DNA of 5,283 nt from Candidatus Poseidoniales archaeon (GTDB lineage Archaea > Thermoplasmatota > Poseidoniia > Poseidoniales > Thalassarchaeaceae): the NCBI GenBank assembly GCA_028821815.1, contig JAPKEY010000105.1:1-5283 (forward strand), read 5' to 3'. Shown here in pieces: positions 1 through 5,283 of the stretch. A program made the position numbers and the translations under genes. The notes beneath the pieces were generated by a model. It ran no database searches. It was not told the DNA's origin and saw only the letters and a list, made by a program, of their open reading frames with translations. The stretch's first letter is position 1. Each line of letters opens with the position of its first letter.

Positions 1-1666
1 GAGCCTTGGTAAAGAATCGAGCATACAGAAGATGCATCACAGCGTGTTCAATTCCGCCGATGTAGAGATCTACGCCCCCTTCCATCCAATAATCTGCTTT
101 TGTCTTGTCAAATGGGGCTGAATCATTCAGTGCATCCGCGAATCTTAGGAAATACCAAGAGGAATCATAGAAGGTATCCATAGTATCAGTTTCTCGTTTG
201 GCTTTAGCCCCACAAGAGGGACAATTCGTATTGACAAACGCGTCGTGTTTGGCTAATGGATTTTCTGAAATCCCTTCAGTGAACACCACATCTAGCGGTA
301 ATTCAACTGGCAGATCAGTCTCCGGGACAGGGACAACTCCACAACTTTCGCAGTGGATGAATGGTATGGGTGTGCCCCAGAAGCGTTGCCGGCTGAGCAA
401 CCAGTCCTTGAGCCGGTACTGAATGGTGCCAGCCCCCATCCCCGCGCTCTCTAGGGCTTTGATGACAGCAGCTTTCGCCTCGTCACCGCACAATCCATCA
501 AAACCGGAGCGACGCGAATTGACCATCCATCCCAATCCCTCAAAGGCACGACCAGTCACTTTTGGATCATTACCCTCATCTTCAGAGAGAACCTGAAGAA
601 TAGGGATATCATACTTCTTGGCAAAGTCATGGTCCCGCTGATCATGCCCAGGAACAGCCATCACAGCACCTGTTCCATAGGATGCGACAACAAAATTTCC
701 AGCATAGATTGGCACGGCTTCACCAGTTAACGGATTTGTCGCGTAGCGACCCAAGAATACTCCTTTCTTGTCACGGAGCATATTGATCCGATCAAACTCA
801 GAGATTTTGGCGCACTCATCGGCGAGTTCACGGTATGGTGCTTCATATTCCGTTCCAGAAACTAGACTTTCACAGAGAGGGTGTTCAGGTGCCAATGTGA
901 CAAATGTCACTCCAAAAATAGTATCAGGGCGGGTTGTGAATGCCTTGATGATCCCGTCACTATCAACAATCGGGAAGTGAATATCGGCGCCGTGTGAACG
1001 CCCAATCCAATTACGCTGCATTGCCTTGACATTCTCTGGGAATTCGATACTATCCAATGCATCTAACAATTCATCAGCATATTCAGTCATCTTGAGGAAC
1101 CACTGAGCCATGTCTTTCTGTCGCACTTCACCAGAGCATCTCCAGCATCGATTGTTTTTGACCTGTTCATTGGCCAGAACAGTATCACAAGTATCACACC
1201 AATTCACGGGTGCTGTGCGCCGTTCGACCAAACCTCTTTCGTGGAATTTGAGAAAAATCCATTGATTCCAACGGTAATAGGTTGAATCACTGGTAGCCAG
1301 TTCTCTTCGCCAATCATAGGAAAATCCCATGCGGTTGAGATCGCTTCGTATACTCTCGATATTTGACCAAGTCACATCATGCGGATGGCCGCCGATTTTT
1401 TTTGCAGCATTTTCTGCTGGCATCCCAAATGAATCGTAGCCCATTGGATAGAGTACATTGTAGCCTGATAGACGACGAAAGCGAGCCATGCTATCGCCAA
1501 TGCTGTAATTACGAACGTGACCCATGTGCATTTGGCCACTTGGATATGGGAACATCTCAAGGCAGTAAAATTTAGGTCGATTCAAATCAACTTCACTTTC
1601 GAATACTTTTGCATCATTCCACTCGGCCTGCCATCGTGCTTCGATTGCGGCAGAATCGTAGTCCAT
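1..1666 (-). CDS. leuS: Leucyl-tRNA synthetase, bacterial type, N-terminal 555 residues (gene runs off left edge)
   Basis: This class I aminoacyl-tRNA synthetase attaches leucine to tRNA-Leu in the cytoplasm and edits mischarged products. In view are 555 codons, against about 860 residues for the whole bacterial enzyme. The HIGH-type motif is HMGH (residues 47-50). A zinc-ribbon has Cys pairs at 157/160 and 174/177. MQRNWIGRS (216-224) follows, then the CP1 editing domain with TTRPDT (244-249) and GTGAVMAVPGHDQRD (331-345), which carries the editing aspartate. After it come SRQRFWGTPIP (425-435), a second zinc-like site with Cys pairs 439/442 and 482/485, MDTFYDSSWY (496-505) and YIGGIEHAVMHLLYAR (535-550). 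The KMSKS loop and anticodon-binding domain lie beyond the edge. CP1 follows the WIGRS segment, which is the bacterial order, and the second Cys pair resembles Thermus or Gram-positive enzymes more than E. coli. The ATG at 1666 has a Shine-Dalgarno-like GGAGAGGT four bases upstream, and the protein begins like other bacterial LeuRS. The frame is intact throughout. Confidence 0.97.
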   Translation of the reverse strand, partial: MDYDSAAIEARWQAEWNDAKVFESEVDLNRPKFYCLEMFPYPSGQMHMGHVRNYSIGDSMARFRRLSGYNVLYPMGYDSFGMPAENAAKKIGGHPHDVTWSNIESIRSDLNRMGFSYDWRRELATSDSTYYRWNQWIFLKFHERGLVERRTAPVNWCDTCDTVLANEQVKNNRCWRCSGEVRQKDMAQWFLKMTEYADELLDALDSIEFPENVKAMQRNWIGRSHGADIHFPIVDSDGIIKAFTTRPDTIFGVTFVTLAPEHPLCESLVSGTEYEAPYRELADECAKISEFDRINMLRDKKGVFLGRYATNPLTGEAVPIYAGNFVVASYGTGAVMAVPGHDQRDHDFAKKYDIPILQVLSEDEGNDPKVTGRAFEGLGWMVNSRRSGFDGLCGDEAKAAVIKALESAGMGAGTIQYRLKDWLLSRQRFWGTPIPFIHCESCGVVPVPETDLPVELPLDVVFTEGISENPLAKHDAFVNTNCPSCGAKAKRETDTMDTFYDSSWYFLRFADALNDSAPFDKTKADYWMEGGVDLYIGGIEHAVMHLLYARFFTKA

Positions 1667-1670
1667 GATG

Positions 1671-1678
1671 ACCTCTCC
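1671..1678 (-). promoter_or_regulatory. Ribosome binding site of leuS
   Basis: Read on the minus strand, GGAGAGGT ends four bases before the ATG at 1666. It is the strongest Shine-Dalgarno-like match in the window and fixes the leuS start. The spacing is slightly short but usable. Confidence 0.7.
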
Positions 1679-1687
1679 TCACGTGTG

Positions 1688-1706
1688 CGTGCACCGAAGG
1701 TGCACG
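1688..1706 (-). promoter_or_regulatory. Perfect inverted repeat (8-bp stem, 3-nt loop) in the leuS leader
   Basis: The plus strand reads CGTGCACC-GAA-GGTGCACG, a perfect 8-bp inverted repeat with a three-base spacer. On the minus strand, the direction of leuS, it reads CGTGCACC-TTC-GGTGCACG and ends 9 bases before the leuS Shine-Dalgarno sequence. It is the only strong secondary structure in the 86-bp gap between the upstream regulator gene and leuS. It has no U-run on the minus strand, so it is not a typical intrinsic terminator in that direction. It could be a leader hairpin that tunes translation, an RNA processing site, or a DNA operator for a dimeric protein. The inverted repeat is directly visible; its role is unknown. 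Confidence 0.6.
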
Positions 1707-1752
1707 TTTGGCCAATTGAGACAGCCTATTGAAGGAACCGCTAATGAAAGCC

Positions 1753-4362
1753 TCATTCAGTGGTAACGTCGTAGTCATTGCTGTTGACCAAGAAGATGGC
1801 TTCGCGGGTTAATTGGTATCGATATCGCATACCCACCTTTTCTCGTTCTACGAGACCGAACTTCTCCAGAGTACGCAGATGATGACTGACTAATTGTTGG
1901 CTAGCCTCAAGTCGAACTGCCAATTCTTTCTGACTTAGATTCACGATATCATTTTCAGTTGCATCTAGAAGTCGTAGAATCTTTCCTTGTAGGCTGTTGG
2001 GATCGGGCGTAAGTAAAGGAACGGGCAACTCATCTTCATTGAGTGTAGCTTGGATACTCGCCGGATAGAAGCGTACCAAGCGCCCATCTTTTCGTCTCCA
2101 AATTCTTTCTCCAGCCTGTAAGTTCTTGAGGTGATGAGTGAGTTGTCCATTGCTCATTCCAAGGGCACCCAATAATGCACGGAAATGAACACCCGGGTTA
2201 GCCGTTAGATAACCCATAATTCGACCACGTTGATATTCACCATCGTGTTCACCGGTTCGACGAACCATTCCGATGAGCCCAATACCAACTTGTAATGCTG
2301 GAATTCGAATCCATTCCGTATTGCCCAGATAAAGCAAGGTCATTAGAGAAAGTGATGTTGTTGCGACCACGGCAGCCGATGTTGGTGCATAGGTGATGAT
2401 TTGATCAACAGCACTTGGAGGAGGGGATGCAGGGGTAACCGGTGCAATGATTTCTGGAGCAGTTTCAGTTTCATCCAAGGTTTGCAAGATGACGATTCCA
2501 GACCATACTGCACAATCACCCACCTGCTCAGCGTGACTTACCACGTAAGTACCACTTAGGCCCGGTGCTGGACTCCAATCTCTATCCTGATGATGCAAGA
2601 TGAATCTATGTTCAATACCGATTGAATCAGTGAGTAACCAACATCCTTGGCTAGGTGTTGTAACATAATTCCAATCACCTGATAATATGACCTCGTTTCC
2701 TCTATCATCCTGATTTTCGTCAACCATATCTACAACATCATCATTCTCAGAATTTTGTTCGTATACATCGGAAAGGTGTGCACCATCGTATGTGTGTGCA
2801 ATCTGGGTGATGAATACTGGTAACGAAGTAGTTCGTACCGATAGGTGCCAGGTACCCTGAGCCAATTCCACGCCATCTTCAACAAATGGCACTTCAATCG
2901 TAGGCCAAGTGAATCTTGATTGCGGTTCAATCGAAATCTCATGTCCGGCGAATCCATTACAGTCTTCAGCCCAAATCCTCACTGGAAGCTCTCCAGCCAA
3001 TGCCAGTTGTAATTCTAGGGAGCAATCTGTTGGCCAGTAGAGGGTGAAATGCTCGAACCCAGTATTCTGAATTGTCAAGTCGAATGAAATCCGCTCTTCA
3101 AGCCCATCTGCTCCAAGCACAACTAGATTGTTTACGGTGAATTGAATGTTTGAAGTGTCCTGTTCATCGATTCCACAAGTGGGGTTGTCTCCACTATTCA
3201 CGTGTAAAAACGCCTGAGTTGCGACCAGACCATGGTCGGGTTGACTCACTACAATTAGGTGAGCACCATTATCGATTTCGCAGCCATTGGAGCCTATGTA
3301 GTTCCAACTATCAGAGGTCAGTGTGTGTGTGGTTTGAGGCGCAATCTTTTGCTCTAATCCTGATGGTGGGCAAGAGCGATTTTCCCGGGTATTGTAGATA
3401 ATTTCACCAGTTGATGAAATAATATGCATTTCGACGATACACGTATCCTCATACACCAACTTGGCAGGTGCATTTGTTGGGTTATCTAATGTGAAATACC
3501 AATTGAGTTGATCTCCAGAATCAATCGATACTGCAGGAGTTAAATTGGGAATAGGGTTGGTTGGAGTCCGCGTATACATCGTATCGACACCGGTAGTCGA
3601 ACCATCAATACCTGCGAGTGTAAACGAAATGGTGTAATCGCCGTCGGCCGCATCTTCAAAGTTCCATTCGGTCCAACCGAGATGCACCTTCTCCCCTGCA
3701 GCGATTGAACCACTACCACAAGGGATTGATGTCAGCACGTTTGTTTGTACTCGGCAATTTTCATCGAAGGGGATGTCAATTGTACTCTTACCTGAATTTA
3801 CTAAAGCGAGATGAACCATAGCTGGCATTGCTGAAGTGTGCCCAAATTGTTCACCAATGGTTTCTGAAAGAACCGCTTCAAGGTAGAGATTTTGAGGCAT
3901 CTCGATGGCACGGTGAAGAATGATTGCATCCGTGTTTATGAGATTTGATTCAGGTTGTGTAAATGCAAGTTCAATTTCACCACTGGGTGCATCACTCCAA
4001 TCCCAGGTCCAAGTAGATAGAATGCGCTCTTGACCTGGTTGAATCATCATAGCACGACTTTGAGTTGGGCAAATTCGCTCATCGTCAAGATCGAGTTGCC
4101 ATGCACCGTTTGTAAGGATTAAATCAAATGGACAAGCAGGGTTGTAAGTCAACTCTCTTGCATTTTCAGCATGATTTTTTACCCGCAATGTAACTTCTAG
4201 ATCTGATGAATCCGAAAAATACAATCCATTGTCTGGTACATCGATTTCGATTTGTAATTCAAGTCCATTCTCGGCGGGTTCAGCGACAGCCAGTGGCGCG
4301 AGAACCATCAAAATCAGCAAAGCCGCAAGAGATGCCGGCCTGATGTTGATTCCCCTCAGCAT
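1753..4362 (-). CDS. Membrane-anchored transcriptional regulator: secreted cysteine-paired beta-domains, one anchor, tandem C-terminal wHTH
   Basis: An 869-residue protein that probably senses something outside the membrane and binds DNA inside. Residues 1-27 form a Sec signal peptide (R3 and R8, hydrophobic core 11-26, likely cleavage after AVA). Residues 34-526 hold four beta-sandwich-like repeats resembling BsuPI-type domains, and 556-628 a fifth small beta domain. An acidic linker (536-556) and a Pro-rich stretch (636-652) follow. A membrane segment lies at about 658-678, with a second hydrophobic stretch at 685-700. The cytoplasmic part has wHTH1 (about 708-768, recognition helix near SNGQLTHHLKNL, wing RRKDGRLVRFYP) and wHTH2 (about 786-856, SQQLVSHHLRTL, wing EKVGMRYRYQLT), both ArsR/MarR-like. 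All 12 cysteines lie in the exterior part. No kinase, receiver or known ligand domain is visible. The ATG at 4362 is followed at once by the signal peptide and preceded by GAGG and GGAG. Target genes cannot be read from the sequence; autoregulation, leuS or the divergent hydrolase are candidates. The architecture is clear, the regulatory function inferred. Confidence 0.9.
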   Translation of the reverse strand: MLRGINIRPASLAALLILMVLAPLAVAEPAENGLELQIEIDVPDNGLYFSDSSDLEVTLRVKNHAENARELTYNPACPFDLILTNGAWQLDLDDERICPTQSRAMMIQPGQERILSTWTWDWSDAPSGEIELAFTQPESNLINTDAIILHRAIEMPQNLYLEAVLSETIGEQFGHTSAMPAMVHLALVNSGKSTIDIPFDENCRVQTNVLTSIPCGSGSIAAGEKVHLGWTEWNFEDAADGDYTISFTLAGIDGSTTGVDTMYTRTPTNPIPNLTPAVSIDSGDQLNWYFTLDNPTNAPAKLVYEDTCIVEMHIISSTGEIIYNTRENRSCPPSGLEQKIAPQTTHTLTSDSWNYIGSNGCEIDNGAHLIVVSQPDHGLVATQAFLHVNSGDNPTCGIDEQDTSNIQFTVNNLVVLGADGLEERISFDLTIQNTGFEHFTLYWPTDCSLELQLALAGELPVRIWAEDCNGFAGHEISIEPQSRFTWPTIEVPFVEDGVELAQGTWHLSVRTTSLPVFITQIAHTYDGAHLSDVYEQNSENDDVVDMVDENQDDRGNEVILSGDWNYVTTPSQGCWLLTDSIGIEHRFILHHQDRDWSPAPGLSGTYVVSHAEQVGDCAVWSGIVILQTLDETETAPEIIAPVTPASPPPSAVDQIITYAPTSAAVVATTSLSLMTLLYLGNTEWIRIPALQVGIGLIGMVRRTGEHDGEYQRGRIMGYLTANPGVHFRALLGALGMSNGQLTHHLKNLQAGERIWRRKDGRLVRFYPASIQATLNEDELPVPLLTPDPNSLQGKILRLLDATENDIVNLSQKELAVRLEASQQLVSHHLRTLEKFGLVEREKVGMRYRYQLTREAIFLVNSNDYDVTTE
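1795..2241 (-). other. Tandem winged helix-turn-helix DNA-binding region of the regulator
   Basis: Protein domain region covering residues about 708-856. Two wHTH units are joined by a linker of about 20 residues containing DELPVPLLTPDPNS. The recognition helices share the core HHL (LTHHLKNL and VSHHLRTL), which suggests an old duplication. Both have basic or aromatic wings that end in an RFYP- or RYQL-type strand. NPGVHFRALLGALGMS (722-737) is typical of archaeal wHTH units of the ArsR/MarR superfamily. Two units in one chain could read a two-half-site operator as a monomer, or four half-sites as a dimer. Confidence 0.85.
2785..4260 (-). repeat. Four diverged BsuPI-like beta-domain repeats in the regulator's exterior
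   Basis: Protein-level repeats at about residues 34-137, 158-252, 276-389 and 405-526. Each has a strand ending in Asn (VKN, LVN, LDN, IQN). About 12 to 15 residues later comes a first Cys (77, 203, 308, 447), then a second Cys 12 to 23 residues on (98, 215, 331, 468). A Trp-containing strand (W118/120/122, W230/233, W353, W486) and a Gly-initiated last strand (GEIELAF, GDYTISF, GAHLIVV, GTWHLSV) follow. This order matches the general BsuPI plan: strand, conserved Asn, middle strands, Pro/Gly turn, Trp strand, final G-x-Y/W strand. Repeat 3 has an additional Cys pair, C361 and C396. The repeats have diverged strongly in sequence and show no DNA-level repetition. The family assignment is from memory of the pattern and is tentative. 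Confidence 0.55.
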
Positions 4363-4365
4363 GCG

Positions 4366-4374
4366 CTCCGCCTC
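4366..4374 (-). promoter_or_regulatory. Shine-Dalgarno-like sequence of the regulator gene
   Basis: On the minus strand GAGGCGGAG precedes the ATG at 4362. GGAG leaves only 3 bases before the start, while GAGG leaves 8, so the upstream GAGG is the better spaced match. It supports the start already implied by the signal peptide. Confidence 0.5.
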
Positions 4375-4397
4375 AAATCGTCAGTATCGCCCTCCCG

Positions 4398-4404
4398 TTT
4401 GAAA
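4398..4404 (-). promoter_or_regulatory. Possible TATA-like element for the regulator gene (weak)
   Basis: The minus strand carries TTTCAAA, one of few A/T-dominated stretches upstream of the start at 4362. If archaeal spacing of about 25 bases to the start site applies, transcription would begin near 4376 and leave a short leader containing the GAGG. It overlaps a small inverted repeat, GTTT-G-AAAC (4397-4405). The match to a TATA box is poor. Confidence 0.2.
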
Positions 4405-4411
4405 CCATTGG

Positions 4412-4429
4412 CGCCCCCTTAGGGGGGCG
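4412..4429. repeat. GC-rich perfect inverted repeat in the divergent intergenic region
   Basis: The sequence CGCCCCC-TTAG-GGGGGCG is a 7-bp all-GC stem with a four-base spacer. It sits 49 bases upstream of the regulator start and 45 bases upstream of the hydrolase ATG, almost in the middle between the divergent genes. Neither direction has a T-run after it, and no transcript is expected to end here, so a terminator is unlikely. An operator for a dimeric or double-headed wHTH protein, or an insulating structure between divergent promoters, are the plausible roles. Only the inverted repeat itself is shown by the sequence. Confidence 0.5.
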
Positions 4430-4443
4430 AATGAGACGCCGAA

Positions 4444-4452
4444 CTATTGATT
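4444..4452 (+). promoter_or_regulatory. Possible TATA-like element for the MBL-fold hydrolase
   Basis: CTATTGATT is an AT-rich island in GC-rich surroundings, centred about 27 bases before the ATG at 4475. In an archaeon that spacing would put the transcription start at or next to the ATG, giving a leaderless message. This fits the lack of a good Shine-Dalgarno sequence there. The match to a canonical TATA box is only moderate. Confidence 0.3.
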
Positions 4453-4474
4453 GCCTGTCACTCGATGGGCAATC

Positions 4475-5230
4475 ATGGCACTCGGTAGTGGTGAATTCAA
4501 CGTCTCCAAAGGAGACGATGGAGTCGAGATATGGGTAACGCAAATGGGTCCTTGGTCAAATATGAATACCGCATTTATAGATCGTGAAAATGGTGTGGTT
4601 GCTATTGTTGACCCCTATGATGGAGTCGGTTGGCTCAAGGCACTAAATAACGAAGATTTAGAGCCCACACACATTCTTCTGACACATACACACAAAGATC
4701 ACACCGCCGGTGTCAAAGCCATTCGGAAAGCACACCCTGAAATTGAAGTATGGGGGCATGAAGAATCAGTATCACCCAGTCTTCTCGGCCGCATCTTTTT
4801 TCGAAGAACTGATTTTACACATATTTGGAATCATGAACCGAACGAAGTAACAGTGTGGAACTGCGGTTTAATTGAACTCTCAGTTATTCATTCTCCGGGA
4901 CATTCTCCAGGCCATGTAACTCTTCATGGACATCGCGTCTATGTTGCAGGCGATCTACTGTTTACAATGCGCTCAGGCCGGGTAGATTTACCCGGTTCAG
5001 ATCCAGCTGCACAATGGCGAAGTTTGGCCATGGCAAAAACAGTCTTGCGAAGTCTTCCAGGTGACTGGCGCCTTATCCCCGGCCATCGATATGATTGGAT
5101 TGATGGAACAACCCCTGATTGGGTCACAATTGAGCAAGCATTAGAACATAATCTATCGCTGAATGCACCGAATATCGAAGCATTCGACGCGTTATCATTC
5201 AATCGATTCGACGATGAATTATCTGTTTAA
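4475..5230 (+). CDS. Metallo-beta-lactamase-fold hydrolase, glyoxalase II-like
   Basis: A 251-residue soluble, probably cytoplasmic binuclear metal hydrolase of the MBL superfamily. All seven usual metal ligands are visible: H71, H73, D75 and H76 in HTHKDHTAG; H143 in SPGHSPGH; D160 in YVAGD; H204 in LIPGH. GRVDLPGSD (168-176) after the bridging Asp is typical of the YcbL and hydroxyacylglutathione hydrolase-like branch. Only 47 residues follow the last ligand, so the glutathione-binding helical domain of true glyoxalase II is absent or very reduced. The substrate is therefore open: a small-molecule thioester or other ester is likely, beta-lactam hydrolysis is not. The ATG at 4475 is preferred over an in-frame TTG at 4451, because the eight extra residues look unlike a conserved N-terminus and neither has a strong ribosome binding site. 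The gene is divergent from the membrane regulator (112 bp apart). Its stop overlaps that of a converging gene. Confidence 0.92.
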   Translation: MALGSGEFNVSKGDDGVEIWVTQMGPWSNMNTAFIDRENGVVAIVDPYDGVGWLKALNNEDLEPTHILLTHTHKDHTAGVKAIRKAHPEIEVWGHEESVSPSLLGRIFFRRTDFTHIWNHEPNEVTVWNCGLIELSVIHSPGHSPGHVTLHGHRVYVAGDLLFTMRSGRVDLPGSDPAAQWRSLAMAKTVLRSLPGDWRLIPGHRYDWIDGTTPDWVTIEQALEHNLSLNAPNIEAFDALSFNRFDDELSV

Positions 5231-5283
5231 TCTAAGAGATCATCTAAACTCGGTAGAGATGCATTTTCTACGGCTTCTTGTTC
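5227..5283 (-). CDS. C-terminal 18 residues of an unidentified gene (enters from right edge)
   Basis: The minus strand is open from the right edge and reads EQEAVENASLPSLDDLLD before a TAA at 5229-5227. The acidic, low-complexity ending SLPSLDDLLD looks like a real disordered or helical C-terminal tail rather than random translation, and no other gene covers this stretch. Its stop overlaps the hydrolase stop tail-to-tail. Too little is visible to name a function. The main alternative is that this is simply 3' flanking sequence of the hydrolase. Confidence 0.6.
   Translation of the reverse strand, partial: EQEAVENASLPSLDDLLD

Noticed and set aside
198..980. Short plus-strand open frames of about 70 residues
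   Set aside because: They lie antisense to leuS, which has continuous, motif-rich coding on the minus strand; their translations show no recognisable domain.
1688..1709. Hairpin plus TTT read as an intrinsic terminator on the plus strand
   Set aside because: No plus-strand gene ends here, and the T-run is only three bases. On the minus strand there is no T-run at all.
1363..1732. Plus- and minus-strand small open frames over the start of leuS, one with a hydrophobic stretch
   Set aside because: They are out of frame with or antisense to the conserved HMGH region of leuS. The apparent membrane-like segment on the minus strand is a frame shadow.
1667..1752. T-box or other riboswitch controlling leuS
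   Set aside because: The leader is under 90 bases, and I find no T-box consensus, specifier stem or antiterminator; only one simple hairpin is present.
3150..3401. Plus-strand open frame of 83 residues within the regulator
   Set aside because: It is antisense to the third and fourth beta repeats of an intact gene and lacks domain-like features.
4451..4474. TTG start for the hydrolase, adding eight residues
   Set aside because: There is no convincing ribosome binding site before it, it overlaps the AT-rich promoter candidate, and an in-frame ATG follows at 4475.
4939..5202. Minus-strand open frame of 87 residues within the hydrolase
   Set aside because: It is antisense to the well-conserved metal-binding half of the MBL gene and has no recognisable features.

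Overview
This window holds three confidently called genes and the tail of a fourth. On the minus strand, at the left edge, lies the N-terminal two thirds of a bacterial-type leucyl-tRNA synthetase (start at 1666, gene runs off the left edge). Upstream of it on the same strand is an 869-residue protein (4362..1753) with a signal peptide, a long cysteine-paired beta-sandwich exterior, a membrane anchor and two C-terminal winged helix-turn-helix (wHTH) domains. Divergent from that gene, on the plus strand, is a compact metallo-beta-lactamase-fold hydrolase of the glyoxalase II-like group (4475..5230). A short acidic C-terminus of a minus-strand gene enters from the right edge and ends at 5227, sharing its stop region with the hydrolase.

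The best guess for the source is an uncultured planktonic euryarchaeon of the Marine Group II/III (Poseidoniia) type. This is inference. It rests mainly on the membrane-anchored tandem-wHTH protein, whose cytoplasmic part (a QRGRIMGYLTANPG segment, GMSNGQLTHHL, a DPNSLQGKILRLLD linker, SQQLVSHHLRTL) looks like a family I associate with those archaea. The lack of clear bacterial -35/-10 promoters is compatible with this. The leuS gene is of the bacterial architecture, so if the host is archaeal it was probably acquired from bacteria.

Layout: 1-1666 leuS (partial, minus); 1667-1752 intergenic, with a perfect 8-bp stem hairpin just upstream of the leuS ribosome binding site; 1753-4362 membrane wHTH regulator (minus); 4363-4474 divergent intergenic region with a GC-rich hairpin and weak AT-rich promoter candidates; 4475-5230 MBL-fold hydrolase (plus); 5227-5283 end of an unidentified gene (minus). 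No stretch above 300 bases lacks a gene. I see no tRNA or rRNA genes, insertion sequences or CRISPR repeats.

Nothing in the sequence shows that the genes work in one pathway. The regulator and leuS may be cotranscribed (86-nt gap, same strand). The regulator and the hydrolase share a divergent promoter region, a common arrangement for a regulator and its target, but no direct evidence supports that here. The most interesting object is the regulator: it looks like a one-protein route from an extracytoplasmic signal to DNA, with no kinase or response regulator.
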